From Bacteroidales bacterium UBA1223 (GTDB lineage: Bacteria; Bacteroidota; Bacteroidia; Bacteroidales; P3): a stretch of 49,196 bases of DNA. Location: positions 45,062 through 94,257 of the forward strand of contig DBXB01000038.1 in assembly GCA_002309155.1 (NCBI GenBank). Reading direction: 5' to 3'. The notes below the pieces were generated by a model. It saw nothing but the letters and a program-made list of their open reading frames with translations. It searched no databases and was not told the DNA's origin. Positions 43,797 through 49,196 of this stretch are shown one piece after another (the first letter of the stretch is position 1; each line of letters begins with the position of its first letter). Both the position numbers and the translations under genes were made by a program.

Positions 43797-44426
43797 ATGG
43801 AACAAGAAGAAAAAGACTTGAAAACCAATCAGCAACAGGAAATGGAATCCGATTCTGCCGAACAGTCCGCAATGAACGGCGGTCAGCAGGAAAATAATAC
43901 CGCTGACGTCGCCACGGAATCAGAGCACGGCCATTCTCGCAGGAACCGTAGGAGACGCGCTGACCGTAATGCTGATGAACTCACTTCCAAGGTTGAGGAG
44001 ATGGGCAAGAAAATGGCGGAGATCAATGAGAAATATCTTCGTGTCTACTCGGAATATGAGAACTATCGTAAGCGTACCAGTATGGAAAAGGCCGGACTGA
44101 TTCTTAACGGTGGCAAGGACGTGATAAAACTTATGCTCCCGATACTTGACGATATGGAGCGCGCTCTTGCCAACCTGTCAGATGACGACAGCGCTAAGGA
44201 AGGCATGCAGTTGATTCATAAAAACATGCTTAACGCCCTTCAGCAGAAGGGTTTGAAACCTATGGAAGCTATGGGCGCCAAGTTTGATGAGAATTTCCAT
44301 GAGGCAATTACTCAGATTCCCGCTCCAACACCTGAAACCAAAGGCACAGTGCTCGACGTCGTGAAGAAAGGCTATTTCCTTAATGACGAGGTCCTGCGAT
44401 TTGCTCAGGTCGTGGTGGGTTGTTAA
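43797..44426 (+). CDS. grpE: Nucleotide exchange factor GrpE
   Basis: GrpE releases ADP from DnaK during chaperone cycling. The 209-residue protein has a disordered polar N-terminus (1-60, rich in Gln, Glu, Asn and basic RRNRRRRADR), a long helix with the hallmark LRVYSEYENYRKRT (about 80-93), and a C-terminal beta-wing domain with GAKFDENFHEAITQIPAP. Length is normal. It is followed after 27 bases by dnaJ, the frequent Bacteroidota pair; dnaK is not in the window. Confidence 0.95.
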   Translation: MEQEEKDLKTNQQQEMESDSAEQSAMNGGQQENNTADVATESEHGHSRRNRRRRADRNADELTSKVEEMGKKMAEINEKYLRVYSEYENYRKRTSMEKAGLILNGGKDVIKLMLPILDDMERALANLSDDDSAKEGMQLIHKNMLNALQQKGLKPMEAMGAKFDENFHEAITQIPAPTPETKGTVLDVVKKGYFLNDEVLRFAQVVVGC

Positions 44427-44453
44427 TTGTTTTACCTTTATATCACTTTCTAG

Positions 44454-45614
44454 ATGGCTAAAAGAGATTATTATGAGGTTCTGGGAGTCGACAAGAATGT
44501 GACGCCCGAAGACTTGAAGAAGGCTTATAGGAAACTTGCCCTGAAATATCACCCCGACCGCAATCCCGGCGACAAAGAGGCTGAGGAGAAATTCAAGGAG
44601 GCTGCTGAGGCGTATGATGTGCTCAGCAATCCCGACAAGAAAGCCCGCTACGACCAGTTCGGCCATGCAGGACTTGACGGTGCGGGTGGATTCGGTGGCC
44701 AGGGTATGAGCATGGACGATATCTTCTCTTCCTTCGGCAGTATCTTCGGTGACATCTTCGGTGGCGGCGGATTCGGTTTCGGCGGATTCGGTGACGCTCG
44801 AGGACACTCGGGTGGCAGACCGACCTCACGGGGAAGCAACTTGCGTATCAAGGTGAAACTAACCCTTGAGGAAATCGACCAGGGCGTAGAGAAGAAAATC
44901 AAAGTCAACAAATATGTCCCTTGCAAGAGCTGTGGCGGTTCAGGTGCCCGTAATAACAGCTATGAGACCTGCTCACACTGCCATGGTACAGGTGTCGTCA
45001 CCGAACTGCGTCGCTCTCTCTTCGGACAGGTGCAGACTCAGTCGGCTTGCCCCTACTGTGGAGGTCAGGGAAGGATCATCAAGGAAAAATGCCACGACTG
45101 CCATGGCGAGGGTATCGTCAAGGCTGAGGATATCATAACTATTAAGATTCCTGCCGGCGTCACCGACGGAATGCAGCTCTCTATGCGAGGCCAGGGTAAT
45201 GCCGCTCCTCATGGTGGCATTCCGGGCGACCTTATCATTCAGGTTGAGGAGGTTCCTCATGATTTGTTTGAACGTCAGGACAATAATTTGTTCTACAACG
45301 CTTTTATCACCTTCGCCGATGCCGCTATGGGCGCTTCTGTGGAAATTCCGACACTGCATGGCAAGGTCAGGGTGAAAATCGAACAAGGTACCCCCTCGGG
45401 GAAAGTCATACGACTCAAAGGCAAGGGCTTGCCTGACCTCAATGGTTACTCCCGTGGCGATTTGCTGGTGAGCATCAATGTCTGGGTCCCCAAAAGTCTT
45501 ACTAAGGAGGAGAAGAGCATGCTGGAAGAACTTAACAAGCACACCAATTTCCAGCCTAATCCTACCCAACAGGAGCGAGGTTTCTTCGATAAAATGAAAG
45601 ATCTGTTCTCATGA
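44454..45614 (+). CDS. dnaJ: Chaperone protein DnaJ
   Basis: DnaJ binds unfolded proteins and stimulates the DnaK ATPase. The 386-residue protein has the J domain (1-70) with HPD at residues 33-35, a Gly/Phe-rich linker (about 72-125), and a zinc-finger region with four CxxCxGxG-type motifs (CKSCGGSG, CSHCHGTG, CPYCGGQG, CHDCHGEG). The C-terminal substrate-binding domains follow. This makes it a canonical type I DnaJ. The last four bases overlap the start of the DUF2851 gene (ATGA), so those two are coupled. Confidence 0.97.
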   Translation: MAKRDYYEVLGVDKNVTPEDLKKAYRKLALKYHPDRNPGDKEAEEKFKEAAEAYDVLSNPDKKARYDQFGHAGLDGAGGFGGQGMSMDDIFSSFGSIFGDIFGGGGFGFGGFGDARGHSGGRPTSRGSNLRIKVKLTLEEIDQGVEKKIKVNKYVPCKSCGGSGARNNSYETCSHCHGTGVVTELRRSLFGQVQTQSACPYCGGQGRIIKEKCHDCHGEGIVKAEDIITIKIPAGVTDGMQLSMRGQGNAAPHGGIPGDLIIQVEEVPHDLFERQDNNLFYNAFITFADAAMGASVEIPTLHGKVRVKIEQGTPSGKVIRLKGKGLPDLNGYSRGDLLVSINVWVPKSLTKEEKSMLEELNKHTNFQPNPTQQERGFFDKMKDLFS

Positions 45615-46885
45615 ACGAGGCTTTTCTGCAATATCTCTGGCAACACCGTTTGTTCGAAGGCGACATGTCGACAACAGACGGTTTGTCGGTTATTGTGGAA
45701 AACCCCGGTAGCTTGAACCGTGACGCTGGTCCCGATTTTTTCGACGCCAGACTGCGTATTGGCGACATCAAGTGGGCTGGCAATGTGGAAATCCACGTGC
45801 GGGCGTCGGACTGGAAAGCGCATCATCATTCCGACGACAAGAACTATAATAATGTCATCCTTCATGTCGTCTATATCAACGACACCGAGATAGTCCTCGA
45901 AAACGGCAAGACGGTGCCGACACTTGTCGTGGAGTCTCATGTGCCCGATAAGGTATGGGATAACTACGACAAGCTGATAAATGCCGCGTCAAACAAGGAG
46001 ATTGCGTGTTCGTCAAGGCTTGATGAGATCCCTGAATTCCTGTTCCAACTTAGTCAGGACCGTCTGATTGTCGAGCGTATGGAACGAAAAGCTGACGATG
46101 TCCAGCGTATCATGCACGAGTCGAAGGATAACTGGGAACAGGCTTGCTATTGGCTGGTGGCTCGCTATTTCGGTGGCAAGGTCAACTCGTTCCAATTCGA
46201 GTTGCTGGCAAAAAAAACGCCACTGAATATCATAGCTAAGATAAAAGACAACCCGTTCCGTGTCGAGGCTCTTCTGCTGGGACAGGCGGGACTCCTTGAG
46301 GGACCGTTCGTCGATGATTATCCTAAGGCGTTGAAGAAAGAGTATGACTACCTCTCCATCGCGTATCATCTGTCACCTATGCCCGGACATCTGTGGAAAT
46401 TCTTCCGACTCCGTCCCGCAAGTTTTCCCACTTTGCGTATCAGTCAGCTGGCTGGATTGATGGTCAAGTCCAGCAACCTCTTCTCTCATCTCCTTGAGTC
46501 CGACGATGTCGACAGTCTGCGAAAACTCTTCACGGTGTCTGCCTCTGATTATTGGAACACTCATTATTCGTTCGACAAAGAGGTCCCATTTCGTCCCAAA
46601 TCGTTGGGCAAGACCATCGTCGACACTATACTTATCAACGCCTGGGTGCCACTCCTGTTCAGATATGGCGTGACACATGGAGACCAGACCTGTAAAGATA
46701 AGGCATTCTCACTCCTTCAGCAACTGCCGTCCGAAAGCAACCGGATAGTCAAACTGTGGGAATCGGAGGGCATCAAGCCTCATAATGCCGCGGAATCTCA
46801 ATCCCTCATCCAACGGTACAACGAATACTGCTCCCGTAAACGGTGCCTCGAATGCCAGCTGGCGTACCGTCTCATAAAGAGTTAG
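45611..46885 (+). CDS. DUF2851 family protein
   Basis: A 424-residue protein without signal peptide or membrane segment. Its N-terminal region MNEAFLQYLWQHRLF, LNRDAGPDFFDARLRIGD and GNVEIHVRASDWKAHHH is characteristic of DUF2851, a family widespread in Bacteroidota. The N-terminal D/E-x-H pattern (EIHVRASDWKAHHH) suggests a metal site, and PD-(D/E)xK nuclease-like similarity has come to mind, but I cannot confirm it. The C-terminal half is helical and ends in a cluster of cysteines (YCSRKRCLECQLAYR). Its ATG overlaps the dnaJ stop. Function is unknown. Confidence 0.88.
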   Translation: MNEAFLQYLWQHRLFEGDMSTTDGLSVIVENPGSLNRDAGPDFFDARLRIGDIKWAGNVEIHVRASDWKAHHHSDDKNYNNVILHVVYINDTEIVLENGKTVPTLVVESHVPDKVWDNYDKLINAASNKEIACSSRLDEIPEFLFQLSQDRLIVERMERKADDVQRIMHESKDNWEQACYWLVARYFGGKVNSFQFELLAKKTPLNIIAKIKDNPFRVEALLLGQAGLLEGPFVDDYPKALKKEYDYLSIAYHLSPMPGHLWKFFRLRPASFPTLRISQLAGLMVKSSNLFSHLLESDDVDSLRKLFTVSASDYWNTHYSFDKEVPFRPKSLGKTIVDTILINAWVPLLFRYGVTHGDQTCKDKAFSLLQQLPSESNRIVKLWESEGIKPHNAAESQSLIQRYNEYCSRKRCLECQLAYRLIKS

Positions 46886-47034
46886 TAACTATAAAAATTT
46901 AAAGTAAAACAATGGGAAGTTAAAAGAAGTTATAGAAGTTAAATGGAGTTAAAGGACAAATGGTGCCATCCGGTTCTATTGTCCCTTAACTCCCCTTTTA
47001 ACTCCATTATCATATCACCTTATTATTTATTATT
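46886..47034. repeat. Spacer with inverted repeat upstream of murF-alr
   Basis: The 149-bp spacer contains (gaagtta/ggagtta) direct repeats of 9-10 bp at about 46915-46953, and an inverted repeat: ggagttaaaggacaa (46945-46959) against ttgtcccttaactcc (46979-46993) with one mismatch. A second right-arm unit, ttttaactccatt, follows. It can form a hairpin with an 18-20 nt loop. The right arm recurs at 32910-32937 and in part at 13087-13110. No promoter is clear. Confidence 0.75.
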
Positions 47035-49196
47035 ATGACCCCTGACCAACTATCGTCTCTTATTGAATGTGTTGAAAAACGTGTTGTGACCACCGAAAGC
47101 GATTTCGACAGGTTGCTCACCGACAGCCGCAAACTTACCGACGGACCGTCGACACTCTTCTTCGCTATACCGACAAAACGGAACAATGGCGCCTATTATG
47201 TCCGAGAACTATACGACAAAGGGGTCAGGAATTTTGTCGTCGGCGACACGCTCGACGATGCTATGCGCCAGGACTTGCTCGCTCTTCCGTCGGCAAACTT
47301 CTGGTTCGTGTCCGACGTTGTCGGAACTCTCCAATATCTGGTGGAGAATCACCGTCGTAAGTTTGATATTCCTGTCATCGGCATCACCGGCAGCAACGGC
47401 AAAACTATCGTCAAAGACTGGATTGTCCAGCTTCTGTCGGCTGACCATAACATCGTTGCCAATCCGAAGAGTTACAACTCTCAGATTGGTGTGCCACTCT
47501 CTGTGTGGCAGATGAACGATGGCAACGACATGGCGGTATTTGAGGCTGGTATCTCTGAGGCTGGTAAGATGGATGCTCTTCGTAAAGTCATCCAGCCCAC
47601 CATAGGTATCTTCACCAATATCGGACAGGCTCATGACGAGAACTTCTTGACTCGCTATCAGAAAATCGCCGAGAAACTTCAGCTCTTCATCCATTGCGAG
47701 ACCTTGATTTATTGTACCGACCATAAGGACATCCATTCTGTCGTCTCGGAAAACGAGATCCTGAGAAATCTTCATCGATTCACTTGGGGACAGTCTGATG
47801 AGAACCAGGTACAGCTGCTGGATACCAAGATATTGTCTCAGTCTACTGTCCTGTCTGTCTGCTTCCATTCTGATTCCGGCGACTCCCCGCAGTTCGATGT
47901 GGAGATTCCTTTCGTGGACCGCGCTTCCATCGAGAATGCCATGCACTGCGTCACGCTGATGCTCTTCCTCGGTTATCCACCCGAAACGGTCTGCTCTCGT
48001 TGCCACACCTTGACTCCCGTGGAGATGCGTCTCGAAATGGACGAAGGCATCAACAACTGCCTGCTTATCAACGACAGCTACAGTCTCGACCTTAACTCGC
48101 TCTCCATAGCGCTCGATTTTATGCAACATGAACATCAGCATTACCATAAGACTCTCATCATGAGCGATATTATGCAGGCCGGACTACCTGAGCAGGAACT
48201 CTATTCTCAGGTATCGTCGCTGTTGCGTCAGAAAGGGGTCACACGCTTTGTCGGTATCGGTGAGGCGTTGATGCGTTCCCAGTTGCTTTTCAACGACCTT
48301 GAGACTTGGTTCTACCCCTCCACAGAAGAGTTTCTTATGCGTCACCCTGTCTCTGAATTTCAAAATGAGACTATCTTGCTTAAGGGCGCCCGTGTCTTCG
48401 GTTTCGAGAATATCGCCAAGGTGCTTAAACGCAAGCAACACGAGACGATAATGGAGGTGGATCTCGACGCTCTGGTGCGGAATGTGAACTTCTACCGCTC
48501 ACGCATCAACCCCTCGACAAAGCTGATGGCCATGGTCAAAGCGTCGTCTTATGGCACCGGCAGGGTGGAGATAGCCAACACCCTGCAGTTTAATCATGTG
48601 GATTACCTCACCGTGGCTTACTGTGACGAGGGCGTCGAACTGCGTCGCAATGGTATCACGCTGCCTATCATGGTGATGAATCCTGAAGAGGAGAGCTTTG
48701 ACAATATCATCCGCTACCAGCTGGAACCTGATATTTACAGTTTCCGCATTTTGGAACTGTTCTCCGAAGCGGTAAGACTCTATACTGGCCGCATCGCTTC
48801 GGTCCCCGTGCATATCGAACTCGATACAGGTATGCACCGTCTCGGATTCGACCCCTCGGATATGCCTAAACTTGCCGAATTGCTTGGCAAAGGCGATTAC
48901 CCTGTCAAGATACGCTCTATCTTCTCTCACTTGGCATGCAGTGAAGATCCCGCCATGGACGACTTCACCAGAACTCAGATTGAGAAGTTCCGCTCGGGAG
49001 CCTCAACGCTGAAGTCACTCCTCGGCGACGACTCTATCCTGTGCCATATTCTGAACTCGTCGGGCATAACACGTTTCCCCGACGCTCAGATGGATATGGT
49101 GCGTCTTGGAATAGGACTATATGGAGTCTCCCCTGAACCCGATATCCAGCGTATGCTCTCCACAGTCAGTCGCCTTAAGACCCGTATCTCTCAGAT
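47035..49196 (+). CDS. murF: Bifunctional MurF ligase / alanine racemase, 3' end missing
   Basis: A fusion that runs off the window; 720 residues are visible from the ATG at 47035. Part 1 (1-465) is UDP-MurNAc-tripeptide:D-Ala-D-Ala ligase with P-loop GITGSNGKT at residues 116-124 and the Mur segment NPKSYNSQIGVPLSVW. Part 2, from about residue 470, is PLP-dependent alanine racemase: MEVDLDALVRNVNFY, then the PLP lysine Lys502 in MAMVKASSYGTG, and a substrate region with IELDTGMHRLGF. Together the two activities make D-Ala and add the D-Ala-D-Ala dipeptide to peptidoglycan precursors. The fusion is a known Bacteroidota arrangement. The C-terminal beta domain with the catalytic Tyr is not visible. 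Confidence 0.95.
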   Translation, partial: MTPDQLSSLIECVEKRVVTTESDFDRLLTDSRKLTDGPSTLFFAIPTKRNNGAYYVRELYDKGVRNFVVGDTLDDAMRQDLLALPSANFWFVSDVVGTLQYLVENHRRKFDIPVIGITGSNGKTIVKDWIVQLLSADHNIVANPKSYNSQIGVPLSVWQMNDGNDMAVFEAGISEAGKMDALRKVIQPTIGIFTNIGQAHDENFLTRYQKIAEKLQLFIHCETLIYCTDHKDIHSVVSENEILRNLHRFTWGQSDENQVQLLDTKILSQSTVLSVCFHSDSGDSPQFDVEIPFVDRASIENAMHCVTLMLFLGYPPETVCSRCHTLTPVEMRLEMDEGINNCLLINDSYSLDLNSLSIALDFMQHEHQHYHKTLIMSDIMQAGLPEQELYSQVSSLLRQKGVTRFVGIGEALMRSQLLFNDLETWFYPSTEEFLMRHPVSEFQNETILLKGARVFGFENIAKVLKRKQHETIMEVDLDALVRNVNFYRSRINPSTKLMAMVKASSYGTGRVEIANTLQFNHVDYLTVAYCDEGVELRRNGITLPIMVMNPEEESFDNIIRYQLEPDIYSFRILELFSEAVRLYTGRIASVPVHIELDTGMHRLGFDPSDMPKLAELLGKGDYPVKIRSIFSHLACSEDPAMDDFTRTQIEKFRSGASTLKSLLGDDSILCHILNSSGITRFPDAQMDMVRLGIGLYGVSPEPDIQRMLSTVSRLKTRISQ

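Noticed and set aside
46886..47034. tRNA or small RNA gene upstream of murF
   Set aside because: No cloverleaf, anticodon arm or CCA end could be folded; the region is explained by direct and inverted repeats.

Overview
The window looks like a chromosomal segment of an uncultured member of the Bacteroidota, most likely Bacteroidales. The evidence is the gene content: the type IX secretion system (T9SS) genes porV, porU, porP and gldJ, a conserved ftsX-DUF3098-uppP-truB-queA run, a MurF-alanine racemase fusion, DUF2851 and OstA-like proteins. The many promoter boxes of the Bacteroidota type TAnnTTTG point the same way. No tRNA, rRNA, insertion sequence, phage or CRISPR array was seen.

Layout. 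1-1575 (+): end of ornithine carbamoyltransferase, then a short AspT/YidE-type transporter. 1577-5958 (-): rarA, an ABC-F ATPase and a TerB-like protein. 6051-10198 (-): ftsX, DUF3098, uppP, truB and queA (division, lipid carrier recycling, tRNA modification), with an extra promoter before queA. 10324-14700 (-): HerA-like ATPase, lemA and a TPM-domain protein, then dnaN with its own promoter and terminator. 14803-15948 (+): unknown exported protein with a Lys-rich tail. 16025-18741 (-): gpsA, a 55-residue ferredoxin and serS. 18962-22037 (+): small beta-barrel protein, pepD and an EamA transporter. 22043-30814 (-): one giant gene for a 2923-residue T9SS cargo protein. 30981-38902 (-): porU, porV, ispF, clpS, nfeD-like, floA, then a lipoprotein nuclease. 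39222-49196 (+): porP, gldJ, an OstA-like gene, grpE, dnaJ, DUF2851 and murF-alr, which runs off the edge.

How it fits together. PorU and PorV (surface sortase and its shuttle), PorP and GldJ belong to the same secretion apparatus, and the giant repeat protein ends in a type B sorting domain that this apparatus would export. The neighbouring envelope genes (OstA-like LPS transport, MurF-Alr, UppP, FtsX, FloA/NfeD) make this an envelope-rich part of the chromosome. The most striking observation is inside the giant protein. Its 35 repeats obey a cysteine rule: ten units that lack their first cysteine are each followed by a unit that lacks its last one. This suggests a defined set of disulfides within and between units. 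A second theme is a family of short tandem and inverted repeats that fills several intergenic spacers.
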